Shown in pieces: positions 44,591 through 53,109 of a DNA stretch of 57,934 nucleotides. Positions within the stretch are counted from its first letter, which is position 1. Each line of letters begins with the position of its first letter. The stretch lies in NCBI GenBank assembly GCA_020849625.1, contig JADLFV010000027.1, forward strand, positions 1 through 57,934, written 5' to 3'. Source of the DNA: Phycisphaeraceae bacterium (lineage in GTDB: Bacteria > Planctomycetota > Phycisphaerae > Phycisphaerales > Phycisphaeraceae). Both the position numbers and the translations under genes were made by a program. The notes below the pieces were generated by a model. The model saw only the letters and a program-made list of their open reading frames with translations, was not told the DNA's origin and did not search any database.

Positions 44591-45696
44591 AGGTGTTGAT
44601 ACTCGGTGGACGGCGTTACCTTGGACCGCGTTTGGTCAAAACGCTCCTGGAGCATGGGCATGAGCCCTTGTTGTTCAACCGCGGATTGACCAGAGCACCG
44701 TTGCCGGTGCAATCCCCGATCCGTGAAATTCATGGTGACCGCAACAACCGGGCCGACCTTGAAAGCCTGGTCAAGCAGGAACGATTTGATGCCGTGGTTG
44801 ATTGTCTGGCATTCTCTAGAGAACATGCTGAGCTGGCTGTATCTGTGTTCTCAGGGCACATTGGACGTTATCTGGTGATAAGCTCTGTCGCCTGCTACGG
44901 CAGACTTCGGCACGTACCTGCTGACGAGCATCACCCTTATATTGATCAGACAAATACTTTTCCCGGTGATGGCGGGAGCTATGGCGAAGGGAAACGTGAT
45001 ATTGAACTGGCGTTTCTACACGCCTATCAGCAAGCGAAATTTCCCGTGATCATTATCCGCCCCTCCGTCAGTTATGGCTATGCTCGTTTGTTCAACGTGT
45101 GGGGTTATTCCAATCGCCACGTGTCGCGCATTCGCCTGGGAAAGCCCGTGATCGTCCCTGACACCGGGGAAAGTTTGATTCAGCCTGTGCACATTGACGA
45201 CGAGGCCGAGATCGTCACCCGTGCGCTAGAAACGGATGCGGCGATTGGGCAAGCCATCAACTGCGCCGGTCCCGTGCCAGTACCACTATGGCAGTATTTC
45301 ATGGCTCACGGCACAGCCATGAATTGCAAAGCTGAATTCAAGGAAATACCAGCTGCATTTTTGTTTGGTTTTGATCCGGTGTTAGCTGCTCGGTCATACT
45401 ACAACCTGATTTATAATCATGCATATGACGTTGGCAAACTCACAAGCCTGCTGGGTTTTAAGCACAAGTATTCATTGGAAGCAGGATTAGAGCACACGAT
45501 TGATTTTATGGATCGACATGGTTTGACCGAGTCGACGCACGAGAACGATCCTGACGACTGGATAATCAATGCATACGAACGATGTCATAGCAACGTCATG
45601 CAACGCTTGGGAAACCAATTGCGGCAAGAGAAGGGATATCGCCCGCCGGAGACATCACCCCTGCTGACATGGTTGCCCACAACGATGGGTATCTGA
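44587..45696 (+). CDS. NAD-dependent epimerase/dehydratase family protein
   Basis: Extended short-chain dehydrogenase, 369 aa. The nucleotide loop is LILGGRRYLGPRLV at the N-terminus, the catalytic serine region is VISSVACYG, and the YxxxK motif is Y-G-E-G-K. IRPSVSYGYARL follows as in epimerases. It would epimerise or dehydrate a nucleotide-linked or free sugar; the sequence does not show which. It closes the five-gene coupled block, 122-140 bases before the transporter genes. Confidence 0.85.
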   Translation: MKVLILGGRRYLGPRLVKTLLEHGHEPLLFNRGLTRAPLPVQSPIREIHGDRNNRADLESLVKQERFDAVVDCLAFSREHAELAVSVFSGHIGRYLVISSVACYGRLRHVPADEHHPYIDQTNTFPGDGGSYGEGKRDIELAFLHAYQQAKFPVIIIRPSVSYGYARLFNVWGYSNRHVSRIRLGKPVIVPDTGESLIQPVHIDDEAEIVTRALETDAAIGQAINCAGPVPVPLWQYFMAHGTAMNCKAEFKEIPAAFLFGFDPVLAARSYYNLIYNHAYDVGKLTSLLGFKHKYSLEAGLEHTIDFMDRHGLTESTHENDPDDWIINAYERCHSNVMQRLGNQLRQEKGYRPPETSPLLTWLPTTMGI

Positions 45697-45836
45697 TCGT
45701 ATGCGTAGGGGTTTTGTATTGAAGGGATCGCAGATCGTGGTGCAGCCATTTGGTGTTGACGCGACACCGCTGTAGTCATAACGCCATGTTGGACAGGCAC
45801 TTGTGAGTTGAGTGCGGTGTGAATTGGGAAGTGACC

Positions 45837-48383
45837 ATGCGCTCTCTATGGCTGGGAATCATTGTTGCCCACCTGTTGCCGGCCGGCATCGCGCCTGCAC
45901 AAGCGGAGAAACCGCAAGCCATCATCACCTTGCGCGCCTGGGGCGTTCCAGACGGTTTCGGGGTTGGCCCGGTGCAGGAAGCAGAGCGCCAAATCATGGA
46001 TGAATTCCGCAAAAGGCATCCCGATATCAATCCGGTCAGTCCAACGGGCCTGAAACTGCCGGGCGAGCAGACAATGGATATGGTGCCGATGATGCAGATC
46101 GCCGGCGATATCGCGCCGGACGTTCTATATGTCAACTTCAGAGCTTCTCAGACGTACATTGACATGCGTCTGCTGTATCCGCTGGATGCGTACGTCGAGA
46201 ATGTGGCCGGTGTGCATATCGAAAACGGTTACCTGTTGAGCACGCCGGAATACCTTCGCCGATTGAAACAGGGCCCGGGCTGGCCGTTGATTGAGAGCCG
46301 GGTTCTGCCCCAGTGCTGGGAGGTGATGCGTCGGCAGCGTCCAGACGGCGAGGGCCAGCACATCTATGCGTATCCGGTGGGGCCGGTGGTTACGGGGCTG
46401 ATGTGTGAGAGGTTGCAGTTCGCTGAGCACGCAGACGAAGGCGTGCAGATGAGCGGTCCCAAGGATTGGGACCAGATGCTGGAATGGGCCAAGCTGATGA
46501 CTGATCCGGCGAATAAAGATTACGGCTTCGGTGTCAATCTGTCGGAGCCAGCATCGACCTTCGCCAACTTCCTCTACGCGGCTGGTGGACAGTATGTGGA
46601 TCAGGACGAACAGGGCAACTGGTACTGCACGATCGATAGTGAAGCAGCCGTTGAAGCGGGCTATTTCTGGGCAAGGTTGAAATACGAGAAGGTTATACGC
46701 GACGGGAAGCTGGTCGCTCGTGGAGTTGTTCATGACATATCTGGAACCGGAGTGCGCTGCGCGATGCAGTTCACCTATCTCGATGATCGATTCCTTCAGG
46801 CGGCGACTGACCAGACCAAAGGTTTTGTACCCGTCCCCACCGGCCCAACGGGCTTGCAGCGCGGCGAGTTCAACACGCTGATGGTGGGGATCTTTTCGGG
46901 ATTGGCGTCGAATAAGCTCAAGCGTGATGCGGCGTGGGATTACATACAGTTTTTCGACGGGGTCGAAGCGCGTCGCATACGCGTCGAGAAGCTGGTGGAA
47001 GCGGGCCTGGGTCGGTTCGTCCGCCGAAAGCTGTTGGAACAATTCAACGACAATGGCCGGTACGACAGCGTCATTCGACGGATCGACCCGGAACTGGAGC
47101 GGACATATGAGATCGCATTTGCCGGCGGTGTGCCCGAACCTTACGGCAAGAATTGCCAGGCGATCTATACAGAGTTGAAGGGGCCGGTCCTGGCGATCTG
47201 GAACAATGACGATATCCGCGCAGCCGTGGACGCCGGCGACAAGCAGGCCGGCAAGGCCATCATCCGGGGCATCTTCCGCCGCGCTGCCGAGCGTGTCAAC
47301 GAGAAGATGCTGGGAAACTTCACTCCCCAGGAAACGCGCATGCGCAATGTGGTTTCCTGGAGTGTGATCGTGGTGACACTCGGTAGCTTCGCAGTTTTGT
47401 TGGTTCTGGTGATGAAAGCATTTACTCCAGAGCATCAACGCAACCTGGGTGGCTGGCAGTTCTCCAAATACTGGAAGGCTTACATCATCGCCGCGCCGGC
47501 GTTACTGCTGATTGCGATCTGGATGTATTGGCCGATGGTCAACGGCACCGCGATAGCGTTCCAAAACTACAACGTGCTTGGTGACAGCGAGTGGGTCGGC
47601 GCGTCTAACTTCTCGGCGGTGCTTTATGACAGTGCGTTCTGGTATTCCTTGTGGGTCTCGATCAAGTACACGATATTGTTCATGCTCTTCGGATTTTGCG
47701 CCCCGATCCTGCTGGCATTTCTGCTCAGCGAGGTTCCGCGAGGTAAGTTTCTGTTCCGTACCATTTATTACCTGCCTGCCGTGCTGACGGGCGTAGTGGT
47801 TCTTTTTCTTTGGAAGAGCTTTTATGCCCCAGATGGAATGATCAATCAGGTTTTGAATGCTCTGGTCCGGCTGATCAATTATCTACCCGGTGTTGAGATG
47901 GGCTACTTCAATGAAGATTGGCTGCAAAACCCGACCTGGGCACTGTTCTTCTGCCTTTTGCCGTCGATCTGGGCGGGGATGGGCCCAGGGTGTTTGATCT
48001 ACCTTGCGGCATTGAAGACTATCCCCGATGAACTCTATGAAGCGGCCGATATTGATGGGGCGACAATCCGGCACAAGGTATTTCATGTGGCGGTACCGAC
48101 GATTAAGATCCTGGTGATGATCAACTTCATCGGGGCGATGATCGGGGCAATCCGCGGCTCGGGGGGATTTGTGCTGGCGATGACCGGCGGCGGACCTGTA
48201 ACAGAGGCTGGCGGCGCGACCGAAGTGGTCGGCTTGAAGCTGTTCTACACCACGTTCGGACACTTGCGCTTTGGTGTCGGAGCGGCGATGGCCTGGGTCA
48301 TCGGCGCGATGCTGATCGGATTCACCGTATTCCAGCTCAAGCGGTTGTCCAACGTCGAATTCCGCACCGCAGGAACCAACTGA
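45837..48383 (+). CDS. ABC sugar importer: solute-binding protein fused to MalF-like permease, copy 1
   Basis: A single chain of about 848 aa that combines two normally separate subunits. The ATG at 45837 with GGGAAG upstream is preferred over a GTG at 45819. A signal peptide (ending PAGIAPAQA) leads into a family-1 solute-binding domain (residues about 24-495; IITLRAWGVPDG, DVLYVNFRASQTYIDM, WDYIQFFDGVEARR). An extra membrane helix (about 505-526) returns the chain to the cytoplasm, and a complete MalF-type permease follows (from about 548), with the ATPase-contacting EAA loop LYEAADIDGATIRHK near 733-747. The receptor is thus tethered to the channel. No ATPase gene is in the window, so a shared MsmX-like ATPase must serve it. 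Confidence 0.85.
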   Translation: MRSLWLGIIVAHLLPAGIAPAQAEKPQAIITLRAWGVPDGFGVGPVQEAERQIMDEFRKRHPDINPVSPTGLKLPGEQTMDMVPMMQIAGDIAPDVLYVNFRASQTYIDMRLLYPLDAYVENVAGVHIENGYLLSTPEYLRRLKQGPGWPLIESRVLPQCWEVMRRQRPDGEGQHIYAYPVGPVVTGLMCERLQFAEHADEGVQMSGPKDWDQMLEWAKLMTDPANKDYGFGVNLSEPASTFANFLYAAGGQYVDQDEQGNWYCTIDSEAAVEAGYFWARLKYEKVIRDGKLVARGVVHDISGTGVRCAMQFTYLDDRFLQAATDQTKGFVPVPTGPTGLQRGEFNTLMVGIFSGLASNKLKRDAAWDYIQFFDGVEARRIRVEKLVEAGLGRFVRRKLLEQFNDNGRYDSVIRRIDPELERTYEIAFAGGVPEPYGKNCQAIYTELKGPVLAIWNNDDIRAAVDAGDKQAGKAIIRGIFRRAAERVNEKMLGNFTPQETRMRNVVSWSVIVVTLGSFAVLLVLVMKAFTPEHQRNLGGWQFSKYWKAYIIAAPALLLIAIWMYWPMVNGTAIAFQNYNVLGDSEWVGASNFSAVLYDSAFWYSLWVSIKYTILFMLFGFCAPILLAFLLSEVPRGKFLFRTIYYLPAVLTGVVVLFLWKSFYAPDGMINQVLNALVRLINYLPGVEMGYFNEDWLQNPTWALFFCLLPSIWAGMGPGCLIYLAALKTIPDELYEAADIDGATIRHKVFHVAVPTIKILVMINFIGAMIGAIRGSGGFVLAMTGGGPVTEAGGATEVVGLKLFYTTFGHLRFGVGAAMAWVIGAMLIGFTVFQLKRLSNVEFRTAGTN

Positions 48384-48385
48384 CC

Positions 48386-50392
48386 ATGCCTGTGATCAGC
48401 AAAGTCGGCCAGAAAAGCTGGGGGGTGCGGATCGTCATCGGCACGATCTACACGCTGCTGACCATCGGCGCTGTAAGCATGATCTACCCGCTGATGCTCA
48501 TGCTCTCCGGCTCGGTCAAGAGCCAGACCGACTTCACCTGGATCACTCCGATTCCGCGATACTTCTTCGATGACAATGTGCTATGGATGAAATATTTGGA
48601 GTCGAAATACGGGATTGTTGAGGCCGAGATCGCACACGACCGCAACTATGGCAGCTACCGCAAGATTACGACCCCGGAACTGTCGGCAGAGGCTCGTGAG
48701 CTTGCCGAACTGTTTGATGAGTTCCGCAGAGAATACGATTGCCCCTTGCAGTGGTACACGCTCGGACATCTACAGCAGATTGGCCAGAACGACCGGGCTT
48801 ACCGGCGTTTGGCGCAGCAGAAGTACGATGGAAGTATCCTTGCCTATTCTGATGCCGTGGGGGCGCGATACAAGACCTGGTCCCAGGTGCTTGCACCGAC
48901 CGAAGCGATACTGACCAGACGCTTTTACTTCCCAGACAGCGCCAACTACCAACTGTTCAACGAGTTGAAGCAGCAATCGCTCCCGGCAGATCGAATCTGG
49001 GCCAATCCCAGTGGTTTCTTCTGGCATGAATACCTTCGGTTGAAGTGGTCACGGATCGAAGATTACAACCATGCCCACGGCACGAATTACGACAGCTACC
49101 AGCAGGTGTTGTTGAGCACTCACCCGCCGGAAGGCGGACAGGAACGCGCCGACTGGGAGGACTTCGTACGATACGATCTGAACACGCCGTTTATCCGGCT
49201 GAACCCGGAGGTCGAGCCTAAGTACCAAGAGTTTCTCGAAAAGCGCTATGAGGGTGACCTGGATCAACTGAACCGATTCTGGCAGAAACAGTACCAGCAA
49301 TTCAGCGACATCCCGTTGCCTCAGGGTGTGCCCCTGCCTTCTCGGGCGCACCTGGACTATTCCGAGTTCCTCAAGAATTCCGAAGCATGTCCGGTAGAGG
49401 CGATGAGCATCTACGGTCCGAGGCAAGCTTTCGAGCAGTTCATTGCACAGAAGAAAGGGCTCGCCCCGGGCCTGGTCCCCCCTACGCCGTTGCCGATCGC
49501 TGCGCGTGACTATCTCGACTTCCAGAACATGACCGGTGCTCTGCGCTGGGAGTTCATCAAGCGCAACTACGCTGTCGTGCTGGACTATATCCTCCTGCAT
49601 GGTAACGGGGTGCGTAACACGGTCATCTACTGCGGCTTGATGATATTAGTCACCTTAACGGTCAACCCGCTGGCGGCATATGCCCTCAGCCGTTACAAAC
49701 CTCCCAGCGCGTATAAAATTCTGCTTTTCTGCATGTGCACAATGGCCTTTCCCCCGGAAGTCACGATGATCCCGGCGTTCCTGCTGCTCAAGCGGTTCCC
49801 AGCGATCGGATTGATTTTCGCCGTAGGGGTGGCGGCGGCATTGGTTTGGGTTCTGCATAAAACCTTGCCTTGGGTGCCCGATGGAATCAAGGGCATCGCC
49901 GCCGGCGCCATCGCGCTTGTTTCGGGCTTCTGGCTGCTGCCCAGCCTTATCGGGCAGCCGCATGCCAACGTCAGCCTCCTGAATACCTTCTGGGCGTTGA
50001 TTCTGCCGGCTGCCGCGAACGGATTCGGCATCTTCCTCCTGAAAGGCTTCTTCGATTCGCTGCCACGCGAGTTATACGAAAGCGCAGAGATTGACGGCGC
50101 CGGTGAGTTCGTCAAATTCTGGACCATCACCATGAACCTGAGTAAGCCCATTCTGGCCGTGTTGGCGCTGGGCGCATTCACTGCAGCCTACAGCGAGTTT
50201 ATGATGGCGCTGGTGATCATCCCCGATCCCGAGATGTGGACGCTGATGGTCTGGCTTTTCCAACTGAACATGACGGTCCCGCCCTATGTCGGTAATGCCG
50301 CTCTAGTCATCGCGGCCATTCCCACACTGCTTGTCTTTCTGTTCTGCCAGAACATTATTATGCGCGGCATCGTGGTGCCGGTCGAGAAATAA
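48386..50392 (+). CDS. MalG-like permease with four-repeat periplasmic insertion, copy 1
   Basis: Partner permease, 668 aa where MalG proteins have about 280. TM1 is residues about 12-40. A periplasmic insertion (about 60-395) then contains four diverged repeats starting near 67, 139, 216 and 280. Each has the form (Y)xxxLxxRYxGxIxxLNxAxGTxYxSWxxVxLP, which resembles the segment following the barrel in GH42-type galactosidases. The remaining permease follows, with EAA loop LYESAEIDGAGEFVKFW near 560. A second insertion of two hydrophobic helices (about 475-525) splits the loop before SLLNTFWALILP. The gene starts three bases after copy 1 of the fusion. Confidence 0.85.
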   Translation: MPVISKVGQKSWGVRIVIGTIYTLLTIGAVSMIYPLMLMLSGSVKSQTDFTWITPIPRYFFDDNVLWMKYLESKYGIVEAEIAHDRNYGSYRKITTPELSAEARELAELFDEFRREYDCPLQWYTLGHLQQIGQNDRAYRRLAQQKYDGSILAYSDAVGARYKTWSQVLAPTEAILTRRFYFPDSANYQLFNELKQQSLPADRIWANPSGFFWHEYLRLKWSRIEDYNHAHGTNYDSYQQVLLSTHPPEGGQERADWEDFVRYDLNTPFIRLNPEVEPKYQEFLEKRYEGDLDQLNRFWQKQYQQFSDIPLPQGVPLPSRAHLDYSEFLKNSEACPVEAMSIYGPRQAFEQFIAQKKGLAPGLVPPTPLPIAARDYLDFQNMTGALRWEFIKRNYAVVLDYILLHGNGVRNTVIYCGLMILVTLTVNPLAAYALSRYKPPSAYKILLFCMCTMAFPPEVTMIPAFLLLKRFPAIGLIFAVGVAAALVWVLHKTLPWVPDGIKGIAAGAIALVSGFWLLPSLIGQPHANVSLLNTFWALILPAAANGFGIFLLKGFFDSLPRELYESAEIDGAGEFVKFWTITMNLSKPILAVLALGAFTAAYSEFMMALVIIPDPEMWTLMVWLFQLNMTVPPYVGNAALVIAAIPTLLVFLFCQNIIMRGIVVPVEK

Positions 50393-50410
50393 TCGCTCAG
50401 GAACGATCGC

Positions 50411-53107
50411 ATGCGCAGCAACAGCCCACTGCCTCGAAAGCGCTTTGCGATAACCCCTCCCCGAGTTAACGCGCGCACAGACCACTGCGCATGTCACCTC
50501 AGATTCGGTATGGTGACTATGCTCAGCATTCTTGCACTGTGGGCAGGGCCATCGCGCGTTCTCGCTGCCGATCAAGTGCGGCATGGAGAGTCCGTGATCT
50601 ATCTTCGGGCCTGGGGCGTGCCTGATAGCTATGGCGTCGGACCAATCCAAGAGGGTGAGCGCGCGATTATGCGATCCTTCCGCGATCTTTTTCCAGGAAT
50701 CGACCCCGTGAGCACCACCGGCTTAAGCCTGGGTGGAGACAGAACTGATCAGATGATGCCGTTCATGCAGATTGCCGGCGGCATTGCCCCGGACGTGTTG
50801 AACGTCAGCTTTGGCCAGTCACAGACGTACATCAGCATGGGGCTGCTGTACCCGCTTGATGAATATGTAGAGAAGTTGGCCGGCGTGAAGATCGAGAACG
50901 GTCAACGACTGAGCACAAAAGAGTATTTGGCGCAATTGAAGCTTGGCCCTGGATGGCCGATTATCGAAGACCGCGTGCCGCAACAGTGCTGGGAGGTGAT
51001 GCGCCGACTGAGCCGGGATGGTGATGGCTACCACATCTATGCATTCCCTGTAGGCCCGATTGTGGAGGGATTGACTTATGACCGCCTTCTGTTTGCCGAG
51101 CACGCACATCAGGGCATCGAGATGCGCGTCCCACGCGACTGGGAGGAGTTCATGGCTTGGGCCAAGATTCTCACGGATCCCGCGAAAGGTAAATACGGGC
51201 TTCGGGTCTCCTCGACTGCGCCGGCGTACACTTTCCTTAACTTCCTCTATTCCGCGGGCGGCGACGTCGTCCATCAGGTGCAGCCTGAGGATGCAGCGTA
51301 CTACCGTCGAAAAATGAACAACCTCCAGACGGGTGACTGGGTGTGTGTGTTCGATACGCAAGAGGCGGTGGAGGCAGCGTACTTCTGGGCGCGGCTGCGC
51401 TTCGAAAAAGTTTTCCGTGATGGGCAATTCATCTGTCGCGGCGTGGTTCGATCCGCGGAAGATTCTTCCGTTGATCTCTACCAATACGGCATGCAATTCA
51501 ACTTCCTGGACGACCGATTCCTTTGGGGTGCGGAGGATCAGACACGAGGTTTTGGCCCCGTGCCCGCAGGGCCGACGGGATTGCAGCGCAGCGGTTTCAG
51601 TTCGAGAATGGTCGGGATCTTTGCGGGCTTGGAGAACGATCCAAGGCGTCGTGATGCTGCATGGGAGTACATCAGGTTTTATGACGGCCCGGAGGCGCGA
51701 CGACTGCGAGTGCAAAAAATGGTGCAGGCTGGATTGGGACCGTTCGTCCGACGCAAGCTTCTCGAGCAATTCAACACCGATGGCCAGTACAACAGCATCA
51801 TCCGGCAGATTTCACCGGATTTGGAGCGGACGTATGAGATCGCGTTCGCAGGCGGTGTGCCCGCACCTTACGGTAAGAACTGCCAGTACGTCCTCAGGGA
51901 GATGCTATATCCACTTGAAGCGATCTGGAACAGCGATGAAATCCGCGACGCCATGGATGCAGGAGATGAAACGAAGGCCAAATTCCTCATCAGTGGAATC
52001 CTGGAGCGGGCAACAGATCGGATCAACATCAAGATGCTGGGCAACCTGCCGCCGGAGATGGCGCGGCAACAAAACATCATTTCTTGGGGCGTGATCATTG
52101 TGGTGCTGGTCAGTTTCACGGTAGTCCTGCGAATGGTCTTCAAGGCCTTCACCCCGGAGCACCACCAGGATCTGGGCAGTTGGCAGTTTCGAAAGTACTG
52201 GAAACCATACCTTATCGCCATGCCAGCACTGCTGCTGATCGCGATCTGGATGTACTGGCCCATGTTCAAAGGATCGGTCATCGCATTTCAAGACTATAAC
52301 GTGATGGGTGACAGTAAATGGGTGGGGACCGCCAATTTCTCCACAGTGCTTTACAGCAGTGAGTTTTGGACGTCCCTCTGGGTCTCAATCCTTTACGCGG
52401 CAATGTTCATGGCATTCGGATTTTGTACGCCGATCGTTCTGGCGTTTCTGTTGAGTGAGGTTCCTCGCGGAAAAGTGCTGTTCCGGACAATCTACTATCT
52501 GCCCGCCGTGCTCAGCGGTCTTGTGGTGGTCATCATGTGGAAGAGTTTTTATGGTGCGGAGGGGATGATCAATCAGTTGCTGAATGGACCGATCTGGCTG
52601 GTCAACTTGCTCTTTGATCAGGATGTGAGTTACTTCAATGAGAATTGGCTGCAGAACCCTCACTGGGCGCTGTTCTTCTGCCTGCTGCCAACCGTGTGGG
52701 CAGGTGTAGGCCCGGGTTGTCTGATTTATCTGGCGGCTCTCAAGACCGTTCCGGAGGAGATCTATGAAGCCGCCGACATCGACGGCGCAGGGATCCGACA
52801 CAAGGTTTTCAGCATCGCGGTGCCCACCATCAAGATTCTTGTGATGATCAACTTCATAGGAGCCATGATCGGCGCAATCCGCGGCTCGGGCGGATTCATT
52901 CTGGCGATGACCGGTGGAGGGCCTTACACCGAGACGGGGGGCGCAACCGAGGTGGTGGGTCTGAAGCTCTTTTACACTACCTTCGGCTACCTGCAATTCG
53001 GTGTTGGCGCGGCCATGTCATGGGTCATCGGAGCGATGCTCATCGGATTTACCGTTTTTCAACTCAAACGTCTGAGCAACGTCGAGTTCCGCACGGCGGG
53101 AGCCTGA
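50411..53107 (+). CDS. ABC sugar importer: solute-binding protein fused to MalF-like permease, copy 2
   Basis: Paralogue of the 848-aa fusion, 898 aa. AGGAA eight bases before the ATG at 50411 supports that start, which gives a long basic n-region; Met34 or Met37 would also give a good signal peptide (MVTMLSILALWAGPSRVLA). Binding domain residues about 55-530 (VIYLRAWGVPDSYGVGPIQE), linker helix around 560, then MalF with EAA loop IYEAADIDGAGIRHK near 783. It has about 25 extra residues in the binding domain (QVQPEDAAYYRRKMNNLQTG), so the pocket may differ from copy 1. The permease half is much more alike than the binding half, which suggests divergence in ligand. Confidence 0.85.
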   Translation: MRSNSPLPRKRFAITPPRVNARTDHCACHLRFGMVTMLSILALWAGPSRVLAADQVRHGESVIYLRAWGVPDSYGVGPIQEGERAIMRSFRDLFPGIDPVSTTGLSLGGDRTDQMMPFMQIAGGIAPDVLNVSFGQSQTYISMGLLYPLDEYVEKLAGVKIENGQRLSTKEYLAQLKLGPGWPIIEDRVPQQCWEVMRRLSRDGDGYHIYAFPVGPIVEGLTYDRLLFAEHAHQGIEMRVPRDWEEFMAWAKILTDPAKGKYGLRVSSTAPAYTFLNFLYSAGGDVVHQVQPEDAAYYRRKMNNLQTGDWVCVFDTQEAVEAAYFWARLRFEKVFRDGQFICRGVVRSAEDSSVDLYQYGMQFNFLDDRFLWGAEDQTRGFGPVPAGPTGLQRSGFSSRMVGIFAGLENDPRRRDAAWEYIRFYDGPEARRLRVQKMVQAGLGPFVRRKLLEQFNTDGQYNSIIRQISPDLERTYEIAFAGGVPAPYGKNCQYVLREMLYPLEAIWNSDEIRDAMDAGDETKAKFLISGILERATDRINIKMLGNLPPEMARQQNIISWGVIIVVLVSFTVVLRMVFKAFTPEHHQDLGSWQFRKYWKPYLIAMPALLLIAIWMYWPMFKGSVIAFQDYNVMGDSKWVGTANFSTVLYSSEFWTSLWVSILYAAMFMAFGFCTPIVLAFLLSEVPRGKVLFRTIYYLPAVLSGLVVVIMWKSFYGAEGMINQLLNGPIWLVNLLFDQDVSYFNENWLQNPHWALFFCLLPTVWAGVGPGCLIYLAALKTVPEEIYEAADIDGAGIRHKVFSIAVPTIKILVMINFIGAMIGAIRGSGGFILAMTGGGPYTETGGATEVVGLKLFYTTFGYLQFGVGAAMSWVIGAMLIGFTVFQLKRLSNVEFRTAGA

Positions 53108-53109
53108 TC

